A DNA stretch of 64,000 nt from Agarophyton chilense (lineage: Eukaryota > Rhodophyta > Florideophyceae > Gracilariales > Gracilariaceae). Below are positions 9,831 through 19,723 of this stretch, one piece after another (the stretch's first letter is position 1; every line of letters begins with the position of its first letter). A model generated the notes under the pieces. That model was not told the origin of the DNA and did not search any database. It saw only the letters and a program-made list of their open reading frames with translations. A program made the position numbers and the translations under genes. The stretch lies in NCBI GenBank assembly GCA_030374765.1, contig JARGXX010000071.1, positions 434,001-498,000 of the forward strand, given 5' to 3'.

Positions 9831-12020
9831 TTGGTGCCAAACGCACCACCGACAAGCGTAAAGAAAGCCCCAAGAGCATCTTCTTCACCGATAAATTTGG
9901 CGAAAGTCCATAAGCTACGATCTGCGCTGATACGTGCTCGGATGACCATATTCTCGACCGTCATGTGCTCCTCACCTTCAAAAAAAACAGATATCGAGCA
10001 CAATGTTGAAGACCTTGTTCGAACGCGAACATTCGACATGGCTTCGACCTTACCCGATGGCAATCCTGCGTCACTTACTTGCAACCAAGTCGTCACCGTC
10101 GATACCGAACTTCATATTCAACATGGGTCTGTGCTCACTCTCCGCGGTGTTCGCCGGCTCGTTACCGACCATGAGTTTGGAGATCCGCTCCTTGGTCGCC
10201 CTCTTTTTGAGGCGCCTGGACTTATCATTCGCAACATCTTGGCGGCAGCGGCTGAGAAGCACTCCGGTATCGTCGATGTTGCCACTCTCTTTGGCACGGA
10301 TCCTGAAAATCTGCCGAGTGGCAAGGTCGCTCGGATTCTCGAAGGCGTTTTTAATGCCGATGGTGGCGATGACGATGTCGACCTTGATGAAAAATAAAAC
10401 ACGGTTGGCTCGATCTGGGGGCCGAAAAAACCGCAGAGAAGAAAATAGTCGTCACAAAGAAGCTTCGAGAGGCCGACCAGAAGGGATGACTCAAAAAGGA
10501 CTCGTCCAACTTGGAAAACTGTTGACGGAGTTCAGGGACACTATCAAGCTCAAAATGGATGCTGGTCTACCTGCAGATATCGATCCACTCCTAGTCAACC
10601 TCAAACAGGATTCTATTTCTGTTCGCGCCAAGGAACGTCGCTATCGTCCGCCAAAGAAGCAGTTCATGACAGGCTTTGTCAACCAGCTTCTTAATCTGGA
10701 TTTCGTCAAGAACGTTACTTGTCCTGATTGGGTCTCTGCTCCGCTCATCGTACCCAAGCGTCCGCCTGCCATGTTCAGGCTGAATGTTGGCTATTACCAA
10801 GTCAACAGTGCGAAGCTTCAGACGTTCTGGCCAATACCGAACATCGAGGCAAAACTAGTCGATGCTCGAGGCGCCAAGGCCTTCGCAGCCATCGACTTCT
10901 GCAGCGGCTATTGTCAAGCCCCAATTTATCCCGACAGCCAACCGCTCTTCGCATTCATGACTCCCGATGGTGTCGTGATGCCAGCCCGAACCACGCAAGA
11001 AGGCACCAACTCGGCAGCCAATTTAGAAGAATAAGTTTCTGATTGCTTCACCGCGTTGCTCGAGAATTGCACGGCCTGGATCGACGACTTCATGATTTTC
11101 GCAACAGATGAAGAACTTCTCCTACACATACTTCGCCGCTTTTTCGAAATCTGTCGCAAACGCCGTCTGATCGTGTCTCCTACCAAGTCTGATTTCTTCC
11201 TCACTGAAGCAGCATGGTGTGAACGCATCATCGACGCTGACGGTGTAAGGTTCAATCCGAAGAACCTATCAGGCCTCAAAAGGAGCGATCTACCTCGAAC
11301 CGCTGGAGAGCTCTGCGAATACACCCATGGCGTAAGCTGGGTCTTCACCAGCCTTTCGCGTTATTCAGAACGCGTCGCTCCTCATCGTTAGTTACTTTAA
11401 GTTGCTTATGAAAAGGCCGGCGGAAGCCTAAGGAAAGAGTCTGTCGCCAAATATTCCCTTTTCGACTCGGGATTGTTCGAAAATCGTACGAACGCTTTCA
11501 AAGACTTACAGAAGGAGCTGAAAGAACCAATATGCCTCGCACAACGCGATCCGAAGAAGGTATTGTATTTGCATACCGATGCTTCCAAGAATCCAAGAAA
11601 CATTTGATCACCTTTGCGACTCAGCTTGACCAGTTAGAGCTATCAAATCCGGTTGAAGAACAAGTCCATCAGCCTCTGGCTTTCCTTAGCGGAACGCTTC
11701 CCGAACGAAAAGAGCACTGGTCAACATACGAGCACGAGGCATTCGCCGTCGTCCAAGCTTTCCGAAAGCTCGATTACCTCCTAGCATGGCATTCTACGAC
11801 TCGAGTTTTCACCGACCCTCGCAGACTGCTCTTTGAATTCAACCCGTTCATATTGGAGCCATCACTAGGACGACACAAGGTTCTCAAGGTAATCCGTTTG
11901 GCTGTCTTCCTAAGTGCCCTCAATTATCGCATCGAAAATGATGCAGATGATGCCGATATATGGCCTGACATCATGACTCGATGGATGCGAGGATACCGCA
12001 GGGCACCCGCAGTCCACCGT
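9831..12020 (+). pseudogene. Gypsy B protease, reverse transcriptase and RNase H region
   Basis: Protease-like wording occurs at about 10.06-10.3 kb. Reverse transcriptase boxes follow: SAPLIVPKRP, then FAAIDFCSGY, then WIDDFMIFA at the active site (about 11.08 kb). RNase H wording at about 11.6-12.0 kb includes WSTYEHEAFAVVQAFRKLDY. The order and motifs are Ty3/Gypsy. Fossil. Confidence 0.8.
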
Positions 12021-12179
12021 GTTACCTCCGCACTTCCATTCAAAGTAGTCACAATTCCACCGGACTCACCTGAGTTCGAATCGCCGTCTTCCTCTGAAAT
12101 TGCTTCCCTCCAAGCAGACCACAAGTCCACCGTTCCAAACAATGCCCCTCCTGACGAAGCAGGGCTACCACACATCAAG

Positions 12180-13600
12180 GAGGCAGTTTGGATTCCTGAC
12201 ACATGCGTTGATTTCAAACCTCTTCTTCTGAACATTGCTCACGCTGGCTCAGCTGGGCACCCTGGGTCAGACCCGACTTTGTATGTAATTCGCAAACGCT
12301 TTGCGTGGCCTGACTTTAGAGAAGATACTCGCTCTTTCGTTTCATCTGTCTGCTTTGTGAGCTATCTAACAATGGTAGCAAGTCCATCGCCCGTTTTCTA
12401 CTACTGTACATGCTTCAAAACCGAACTAAGTCATACAGTTTGACTACGTCTACCTTGGACGAGACGAGGAACACCAAAAATATGTCTTAGTTGCCAAAGA
12501 TGACTAAAGCGGCTATTGTTGGCTCGAACCTGCGACCTCCGCCAGCGCCAAACATACCGCTGAAGTCCTAATCCGCTCGGATTGCGTCTTCACGACACCC
12601 AGTGCTTGGGTATCCGATCAAGGCTCGCTTGTAAAGAAGGAGGTGATCGAACATCTCGCAAAAACGCACCCAGTACGCCATCAATTCTCAGTTGCCTACT
12701 CTCCTTGGGCCATTGGAACTGTTGAGTCCCTCATGCACTCTGTCCTTTCCGCTACAAGAGCCATGATTTCTTAAATCAAGCTCGCCCCCCAATACCTGGC
12801 TGCTGTCATCACTTGCATCGCTACCTTCTTAAAAGAGGCAAGCCTTGATAGACTTGGCCGTCGCTCAAACGGAATCGCTTTATCTCCGCTCGAAGTTATG
12901 ACAGACAAATGCCCAAACCGCTCTATCCTCAGAGTACTATCAACCACACCGAGTGGTAGCAAAGAAAAGGTATTTGATCAAGCTCGAGCCGAACAATTAA
13001 TTGTGATTTCGGAGCTTTAAACACCTCTCGAACAAGTTCAAAAAGACGTCAAACGCTCCATAAGCTTTCGTCGCGAACGCGCTATCGTTGCGCACAACCA
13101 GACTACCAAAATCGTTACACCATCGCTTGATGTTGGAGACTTTGTACTCGTCCGAAACGCATACAACCGCGGTCATAAGCTCCGCTTCAGCTGGTTCGGG
13201 CCCTGGGAAGTTACAGCCGTATAGAGCCCTCTTCTCTACGAAATCACCTCTCTGCAAGGCTGGAGAACCAAGCGCGTCCATTGCGCCTGGCTAATCAAGC
13301 ATCCCGACTCCTTGCTTGGGAAACCTGTCTCTAAGAAGATGATCGATCTCGCGGAAAGAACCGAATCCCGTTTCGAAGTTTTCGAAAAACTCCTCTACAT
13401 TGGTGTAGCGTTTAATGGACTCTTCTTCCGTGTCTAGTGGGATGGACTACTGGACAAGCGCGACTGGACCTGGCAGCCTATTACGGAACTCTTTTCTGAT
13501 ACACTCGATATCGTCACCAACTTTCTCAAGGTCTTCAAGTCCAAGAAACGTCTCATATCAAAGATCAAGCGCAGGCTTAGAATTGTCTGAGCAATGTCAA
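12180..13600 (+). pseudogene. Gypsy B integrase region
   Basis: Starts with a zinc-finger-like HAGSAGHPGSD region at about 12.24 kb. The integrase core follows (about 12.44-12.78 kb, including WVSDQG and a GTVES stretch). A C-terminal region at about 13.1-13.6 kb ends in wording related to the chromodomain-like tails of oomycete Gypsy integrases. It sits immediately upstream of the 3' LTR. Fossil. Confidence 0.7.
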
Positions 13601-13631
13601 GTTTAAAACCCAACACTTTTCATGGGAACAG

Positions 13632-14541
13632 TGTAGCATTCCAGCGCATTGCCATCACTTCCAGCATGGAAATCAAATGCTACACTGGCAATGCAATCGC
13701 TAGTAAAGCATTTAATTCGTTCGACCAATCACCGATCCTCTCGCCGGCTTACGTCCTGCGAACGGACCTCTGCGTTAACGCAGCCATACGTCCTCCGGTC
13801 GGAACTTTGTGCCACCAAGCAGCCTCCCTGGTACTTACACGTCTTGGTCAATGATGACTGATGAGTAACAGATCCAGGTACGCGGGACGGTCTGCTAAAA
13901 AGCGGAACGCCTTCCCGCGACTACCTGCTACTACTGCATGGCGGAGGAGTGCCATATTTTGGCCAGTCTGCACCCAGAGAGAGACGTGGCCGGTAATAGG
14001 GGTGTTGCGACGGAACGCGAGAACGACCGAGAGGATGTAGATAAAGGAACTCACGGCTTAAACCGCGGGAGACCCAGAGGATATATGTAGGAACCCGACG
14101 GGGATATCCGCGAGGAACCTGGGTAGTGGTCGTTGAATGACCCGACAGGGGATCACCCAAAGGGTAGGATAATGCGTAATAGTAAAAGGTGAGAGTTTTT
14201 CTGAAAAGATCGGAGAACCCTGCCCTTGGAAGAGGGCGACGGGGGTCACTAAATAAAGAGGCGCCGTTATCATAATGAGAGAAATAGTTATACTAAAATG
14301 ATTGAACCCATATGGGGAAACAGACAGCAAGGTGCATCCTGATGTTGTCATGGATGCACCGTCGTACCCATGGGATTGATTGAGGAAGTAGGTATTCCCA
14401 GGGGTATCGGCTGGCTACACATAGCCCGTAAGGGAAGTCTGCATGATCAAGAACTCTACCATCGCGTACTTGCGGTCGTTCTGCAAGTAAAACCGCAAGC
14501 GAAGCATCGTACAATGAGCTGTAGGCACTTCGCTCGCCACA
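13632..14541 (+). repeat. Gypsy B 3' LTR with nested insertion
   Basis: Begins TGTAGC right after a purine-rich GGGAACAG and matches the 5' LTR at both ends. A block of about 463 bp in the middle is absent from the 5' copy. Confidence 0.75.
13957..14419. mobile_element. ~463-bp nested insertion in Gypsy B 3' LTR
   Basis: Comparison of the two Gypsy B LTRs shows extra sequence here, flanked on both sides by CATA (13,953-13,956 and 14,420-14,423), which may be the target duplication. The ends show a weak inverted match around TGGCCAG and CTGGCTA, suggesting a small non-autonomous DNA transposon. No coding capacity was recognised. A solo LTR of another family is the alternative. Confidence 0.5.
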
Positions 14542-14878
14542 TTTGTCTACAATCAACAGTCCTCAACTGACATCGTCTTGTTTTCACCTGTTTTCTTTGT
14601 CGAATGTTGAGAGCTTATGATAGTACCGCTAAACGATTTTGCGAAAATGTTGCATATAAATCTACACCCCACAACATAGACGGCAGAATTCGCTTGTGAA
14701 AGACAATGCCCCCAGGACTTAGAGAGTTCGCTCGCTTGAGGACTAGCTTGGTGTATGACAAGCTATACCGCTATTGCATGCTGACGGCCAGTTAGGACCG
14801 GAAGTGCACACTGGTGGAACACGTAAAATGCACTGATGCCGACGCTCGAGTGCAAGGCGTGCCACACGTGGCCCGTAT
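14542..14878. other. Unassigned spacer
   Basis: No reading frame, RNA gene or repeat was recognised. By position it should hold the continuation of the Copia fragment that Gypsy B interrupted, but I see no clear matching wording. Confidence 0.3.
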
Positions 14879-15604
14879 TGTACCTAATGGTTAGTATTAT
14901 TTAGTAATTTTTAGTATTTATTTAGCTACGCTATCGCTATTTAGTGTCTATTTTTCGGGCGCGCGCCCACTCTCAGGGGCCGCGCGCCACAGTACTTAGG
15001 AGGTTGAGCACTGCTCCCCAGTAAACACCCTCTTGGGAGATACCAAGGAGGGAGTCTTGGCTCTGAAGTCTTCGCTTTCGGCGCGTCTTCACCGCATACT
15101 GCGTGAGCGCCCGTCTCACGTTAGTTCATCCACCCCTCTGTCGACCAGAGTGCTACCATCACCGTGGGTTCATATTTAATCGCCAACACTTGTCGTAGTC
15201 TCGACCCTGTAAAGGGTTTCGCCCCCGTTTTTCTCTTTTTCTCCGTTTTGGCTCTCGTGAGTGGCCGCCTCACTCACCTTGCTCGTCCCCCTCATACGAG
15301 TGTTTCGTCGCTTTTTTTCCGACGATCGCCGTGATACCGCTCCGCCTAGGATCGGTCACACCCCGGACTGTGCCGTGCTCACGTAAACACTCTAGATATA
15401 TCTCTCCGGATTGGCCTCGGTCTTACACCCGACTTTGTCGTGCCTTTCCAGAGTGGCTCTGTTTCTGTGCTCCGCTGGGACGCGTCTCCTCCGCCTGAGG
15501 CGTGTCTCTCAAGAGAGAAAGATCCCGAACATCTTCGTGGTGTATCCGCTCCAAGCTTGGTCCAATAAACTGGTCTCCCGACTTAAAAGTTTGAGTCGGA
15601 CACA
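14879..15604 (+). repeat. Probable 5' LTR of element D
   Basis: TG...CA-bounded block of about 726 bp, GC-rich in the middle, with a polyadenylation signal AATAAA about 40 bp before its end. Only one copy is in the window, so both ends are tentative. Confidence 0.4.
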
Positions 15605-15732
15605 CTAAGTCACGATTAATCGGAAAGAGCACTCACAAATTGAGGTTGATCTCAGTTGCACTCTTTGAGGAAGTTTTTTGGCCCCACTAGCCGATCTGGT
15701 TTGGATACTCACGTGTAACGGATTCTGATCTC

Positions 15733-16217
15733 ATGTCGTCCAAAGACCGTCCGAGGACGCTGAGTCAAACCGGTGCACCGGAACCATCGCAACAATACCG
15801 TATCCCGGTCCGTTCACGGTCTCATACCGGTGGATCGACTGGCGTGCCAGGTGGAAGCCCCTCGAGACCTCCTCTCTCTGATTTGACACCCCCAGCAAGT
15901 GGAGCTGGACTGGCGTCTGCCACCGCCCAGATGCTCTCCCCTGCTAGGGATGTCACTCTCCATCCCAGCTTTGCAGCTGTGGAAGAGCAACTCCACTCTA
16001 TGCGGGAAGCTCAAGTCATCCTTGCAGAGGAGTTCGATTCCTTTCGCAAGAAGGTAAACGACACTGCTACGCAGGATTTTTCTGAGGAACTCCGTGTCCT
16101 CCGTGCGGAAGTGAACTCGATTCTAGAGTCCCTTGGTGGATCCTCGGCCTTTGTCAAGGACGTCGCGGACAAGTTCTCGCGCGTCCGAAGCCATCTCGAG
16201 ACGTTGGGACAAACCCT
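15733..16217 (+). pseudogene. Element D gag N-terminal region
   Basis: An ATG-started frame of about 160 codons. The first ~60 residues are low-complexity and rich in serine, proline, glycine and threonine. They are followed by a charged region (about residues 75-160) that looks like a coiled coil. This arrangement is common at the start of Gypsy gag proteins. The frame ends because the tandem array interrupts it, and no capsid core or zinc knuckle is present. A host protein N-terminus is an alternative. Confidence 0.45.
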
Positions 16218-16373
16218 ATGTAATTATTGTATCTAATTCTTTGCTTCGATAATTGAGAGCTTATTCTTCTATCACACAGCTTGAGTTTATTTTGTACAAA
16301 ACTTGTATGGAAGCATGCGATGGGCACCTTCGACATAGTTTTAGAGTATACGCTCGAGATCCGTTGTACTTAC

Positions 16374-16676
16374 CTTCTCCCAAAATGAAATAGCGTAGCT
16401 GATTTCTGCAAGGTCTGGTTGACGAACAACTTCTAAGACTGTCCCCTGGACATTGCAAACGGACATGCCTCGCACGACCATGAGAACAGGCAAGTGGGCT
16501 TCTATTACGATAGATCCTTGACATGATGCAAAATAAGTTTTCAACAAGAACAAGATCTCGGAAAGACAATGTACCATGTGCTTTGTGCTTGTCGGTGAAA
16601 TGTGCCCTTTTATAGTGATGTGATACAAATTACGATATTTTAACCCAAGCAATTTGCTTCCAGCCAATATGGACAT
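16374..16676 (-). CDS. Exon-like segment C of the array unit (unit 1 copy)
   Basis: On the minus strand an ATG at 16,676 opens 101 codons that end exactly in phase 0 at a strong GTAAGT donor (16,373-16,368). The peptide is well mixed, with no low complexity, and I do not recognise a family. In units 2-9 an AG about 45 bp downstream would join a short tail (GAHRMLPYKFCTK, then a stop), giving about 114 residues in intact units. Unit 1 has a changed base at that acceptor. Units 7-9 have a 7-bp deletion inside this segment and cannot make the same protein. Either a real amplified gene or a chance open frame beside a chance donor. Confidence 0.4.
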
Positions 16677-16989
16677 CGCAGACTAAAAAAGAGCATCTTC
16701 TTTCATACAACAAAATCCAACCCTGTAAGCCACTCGTGGAAGCTAACCAAAATACAGAGGTTTATTGTAGTCTTCTGGAATCCTATTGGTGGTCGAAAGC
16801 CCTGAAGTTAATTTTCAAATGTTTTATTTTTGAAATAGTGAAAGTTTTGAGTCTATCTTAATGTTTCTTCGAGTTTTTGAACCCCGGACAGCTTTGGATT
16901 AAGTTGATCAACATTCAAAATTCTTTTATTTCTCAAAGATACCAAAACTTCTAATTTTTTTCTAAAACGCTTAACAAATAAGTGAGTTT

Positions 16990-17176
16990 CTACAAAAGCA
17001 TTCTAGACTCGGAAAGAAGTATAGGCAGACGTCCTGCTACACGTACGCCACGCTCGTGAAGTCCCAACCCTTTCGTGAAGATGAGCTCTTGATTTTCCTT
17101 CAAAACTGGTGTTGTTTCGATCCGGGGAGGTTCGTGTAGACCCTCCACCGCAGCAGTGATCAATTTATAAGAGCAT
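16990..17176 (-). CDS. Exon-like segment B of the array unit (unit 1 copy)
   Basis: On the minus strand a CTAAC branch-like motif followed by GGTGGCAG gives a plausible acceptor just before 17,176. From there 62 codons stay open to TAG at 16,990-16,992. The peptide includes EPPRIETTPVLKENQELI and GLHERGVRVAGRLP, which reads like natural protein rather than AT-rich noise. No family is recognised. It would be the last exon of a gene whose earlier exon may be segment A, but the phase of A does not fit B directly, so an intervening exon or a different acceptor is needed. The copy recurs in every unit. Confidence 0.35.
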
Positions 17177-17524
17177 CTGCCACCAGGTTAGTTTATTTTT
17201 GGCTTTGCAGGAAACAATCGAATACATGTGTGTATCGCTCAAATGTAGCAACAGTATGAAAACTAATGCTTCATGATGCGTTGCAACTGCGGATGTATTA
17301 CAGTATGTGTCATGTTTGCACATATTGCTTTTCGTATTTCTATTCGTTCATGCTTGTAATATTGCTGATTGATTCGTAAGTGGTTGTCTACGAATAGCTA
17401 CTATACATACAGGTGTAGGTCAATTGGATTGTTAGCTACCCAAGGGCATCGACGAGTGACTCAAAGATCGATTGGTTGATAAAAAAGATTGTGTTGTTGA
17501 TATATCGCTGCTAAGCTAACTTAC

Positions 17525-17746
17525 TGGTACGAAACTAATGCCCCGTTTATCAGAGATACCGAAATTATAAAGCACACCTATACAGCGATTTTCATAAACC
17601 GCTAATGATGGCACAACCACAAAATGACTTAGGCTTATTTTTATATCCTGTAACAGTGTTGTGGAGTTCTGGGTTCTGTCTGACGGAGAGGCTACCGATC
17701 GCTGGATAGATAAAGTAACGCGATGTAAACAAGGGATTCGCAAACT
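17525..17746 (-). CDS. Exon-like segment A of the array unit (unit 1 copy)
   Basis: On the minus strand a T10-CAAG acceptor precedes 17,746 and a GTAAGT donor follows 17,525. The 222 nt between are open for exactly 74 codons, phase 0 at both ends. The peptide contains DIKISLSHFVVVPSLAVYE and NFGISDKRGISFVP, with no family recognised. A plus-strand frame of 72 codons (17,661-17,879) overlaps but depends on a poly-A run and looks less natural. Present in all nine units. Confidence 0.35.
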
Positions 17747-18024
17747 CTTGAAAAAAAAAACAACCGGGCACAATCATGTGGTTGATTTTTTCTCTGATGA
17801 GTTGCCGCCGAAAGATGAGCGGCTTTTATGCGTACCCCCGCCAAACCAGATGACTACTAGTTTGACGGCATTGTGTTGATGGTGCCATCAGCGGTTCTAC
17901 TGGCATCTATCGTGATGTAAAACACACTCACAAGAACTATTTTGATATAATATCCAACCCAATTAAAGTCTGTTTCAGAATCATATCCCTCGCGCAAATT
18001 TTCCAAAAATCGACGTTTTGGCTA

Positions 18025-18983
18025 CAGTAAACCTAACAAAATCAGTGTGAAAAAATTTTCAAGTAGAAAAAGTGTTTCAAAAACAAAACCGTTATTGCAT
18101 CCTTTTTATTCTAACGCGAGTTCAGTAGTTTGTTTTTTGCTCCTTTAGCCTGTATAACACTTATAAAACGCTTTGGCATTGATTCTATAGAAGGATTGAT
18201 GGCATCACAGTCAATCTTTTCCCAGCAATCTTTGATACTATTTTTTAGATCAAAAACTGTATCAAATTGCCTTCCTTGCCCAGAAACCGTTCGGGCCAAC
18301 ATTCCCCAAATGTTTTTGATAGGGTTGAGGTCAGGAGAGCGCGCAAGCCATTCCACAACCGACATACTTAGACTATTGAACCACTGTTTCATAGAATTGG
18401 ACTTATGCACAGGTGCATTACCTTGCTGGAAAATGAATTCTTCCCCGTGCATACACTATGCAAAAGGTAGAACATAGTTTTCTAGAACCTCAGCATACTT
18501 CTCAAAGTTCATTGTAGTTTCAACAAAAGCCATATCAGTTGCTCCTTTCGTAGACATTCCCGCCCAAACCATTACTGATGCGCCTCCTGAACGCCCAGTC
18601 ACAAATTCTTTCTTTTCTTCTCGTAGATCATGCCAATAAAATTTATAGCAATCTGGACCATCAAGGTTAGACTTTTTTTCGTCGGAAAAGATAACATTAT
18701 TCCATTCCGTTTTCCAATAAGCCTTTTGGGCACACCATTCAACTCGATTCTTCTTGTGGTTATCTTTTAAAAAAAAAGGGTTTCCTCATTTTTGTGTACT
18801 TGAACAAACGCCACGAGCCATAATTGAGCTAATGATTGTATAAAGGATATAATTTGGAAACAGTGTTATGGACTGAGCGGTTTCTATTTGTTGTGAAATA
18901 TGCTTTACAGTACGTGAAATGCCTTTTTGGCACAGTTTGTGTAAAGGGATATGTTTTTGAAACGCACTGTACCTACGCAACAT
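18025..18983 (-). pseudogene. Tc1/mariner transposase remnant, unit 1
   Basis: On the minus strand one frame reads a short N-terminal part (18,983-18,786), then the catalytic domain. Boxes: VIFSDEKK holds the first aspartate; FQQGNAPVH is the second box, where the expected D is G in this unit; SPDLNPIKNIWG is the third box, with K at the D34E catalytic position. Two in-frame stops interrupt it: TGA at 18,786-18,788 and TAG at 18,456-18,458. The N-terminal DNA-binding region is shorter than the usual ~120 residues. A TA followed by CAGTAAACC at 18,023-18,033 may be the downstream end. No inverted partner lies in the unit. The copy cannot encode an active transposase. Confidence 0.9.
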
Positions 18984-19723
18984 TACAAATCAAAAACTAA
19001 GATCATAATATTTGCGCCGCAGCGGCAGCGAGGAGCCCTGAATCCCATCATTGTTCGGGAACGGTTTCAATACTAAATCTCAAAAATGATTATGCTGTGT
19101 GAAAATGACCCAAACGCTTCTGGACGCTTCACGGATGCTGTCATATTTATTGTCAGCTTTGAGAAACGACTGCTTCAAAGATAATGAATTATCTAAGACT
19201 GTGGTTTCAAAAGCTTATGATGTATGTCTGAAAGTATAATGTTTCAAAATAATGCTCATTGCAGAAACTCTTTCGTGCACGGTCTCAAACATCATACAGA
19301 AGATTGAAGACTTTTTTCGTTCTTACTCATATATCTTGACACACTTTCTTTCAAAACATTTGTTTTCGTTTTTTTATTTTGGAAACATGATTCAGGTCAT
19401 AATAGAAAATTGAAAACACTTGTTTAGAAATACATCTTTTATGTAATTCAAGTTTTACTACATTAAAGAAATCTCACAGATATAATTACCAAGATTTATT
19501 AGTTCAGATTATAGATCAGCGAGAAATCAAGTTGGAATATTGTTTTTTAAAGAAATTTACTTCTTATGTAGTGGTTATTGTGGACTAAAGAATAACGAGA
19601 ATATTAAAAGCAAAAGTCTATTGAATTCAATATCTTTAAAATGTAGTATTTCCAAACTGGTTCGAAGATATACCAACCGCTCTGTATTCTAGAAGCTCCG
19701 ATGCAAATACCGTTTACGACCGC

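Larger units (their letters stand above)
8366..14541 (+). mobile_element. Gypsy element B (Ty3/Gypsy), old, both LTRs present
   Basis: Two direct repeats frame the element: 8,366-8,807 and 13,632-14,541. Both begin TGTAGC and end near ACA. Between them, on the plus strand, lie gag (about 8.9-9.6 kb), protease (about 9.9-10.4 kb), RT (about 10.4-11.35 kb), RNase H (about 11.4-12.0 kb) and integrase (about 12.2-13.6 kb). The first ~100 bp of the two LTRs differ at about 10 sites, so the insertion is old. The coding part is broken in roughly ten places. RNase H wording such as GRHKVLKV and DIMTRWMRGYR is of a kind I associate with oomycete Gypsy elements. The 3' LTR is enlarged by a nested insertion. 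Confidence 0.85.
14879..16217 (+). mobile_element. LTR element D: 5' LTR and start of gag, truncated
   Basis: An LTR-like block (about 14,879-15,604) begins TGTACC and ends near GGACACA. It carries an AATAAA signal at about 15,564, followed by a short inverted CCGACTTAAAAGTTTGAGTCGG, as in R-U5 regions. It leads into a leader and an ATG at 15,733 that starts a gag-like frame. The element stops abruptly at 16,217 where the tandem array begins. No second LTR or pol was found, so it is a truncated fossil. LTR ends are inferred without a second copy. Confidence 0.5.
16218..19723. repeat. Array unit 1
   Basis: 3,506 bp. The most divergent copy, with several private variants (for example CACCTTCGAC at 16,326 where all others have CACCCTCGAC). 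Contents on the minus strand: Tc1 remnant 18,111-18,983; exon-like A 17,525-17,746; exon-like B 16,990-17,176; exon-like C 16,374-16,676. Confidence 0.95.

Noticed and set aside
17181-17204. Plus-strand intron (GTTAGT to TTTGCAG) in the array unit
   Set aside because: It would be only 24 bp, too short to splice, and the same bases serve a better minus-strand acceptor context.
17661-17879. 72-codon plus-strand frame in each array unit as a gene
   Set aside because: It overlaps the better-supported minus-strand exon-like segment A, depends on a ten-base A run for a lysine stretch, and has no recognised domain.
18130-18477. 115-codon plus-strand frame in each array unit
   Set aside because: It is the antisense of the Tc1 transposase C-terminal half, whose motifs are unmistakable on the minus strand.
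18984-19400. Inverted partner of the Tc1 terminus CAGTAAACC
   Set aside because: No reverse-complement match was found on this side; the similar TGTGTGAAAATGACCC is in direct, not inverted, orientation.
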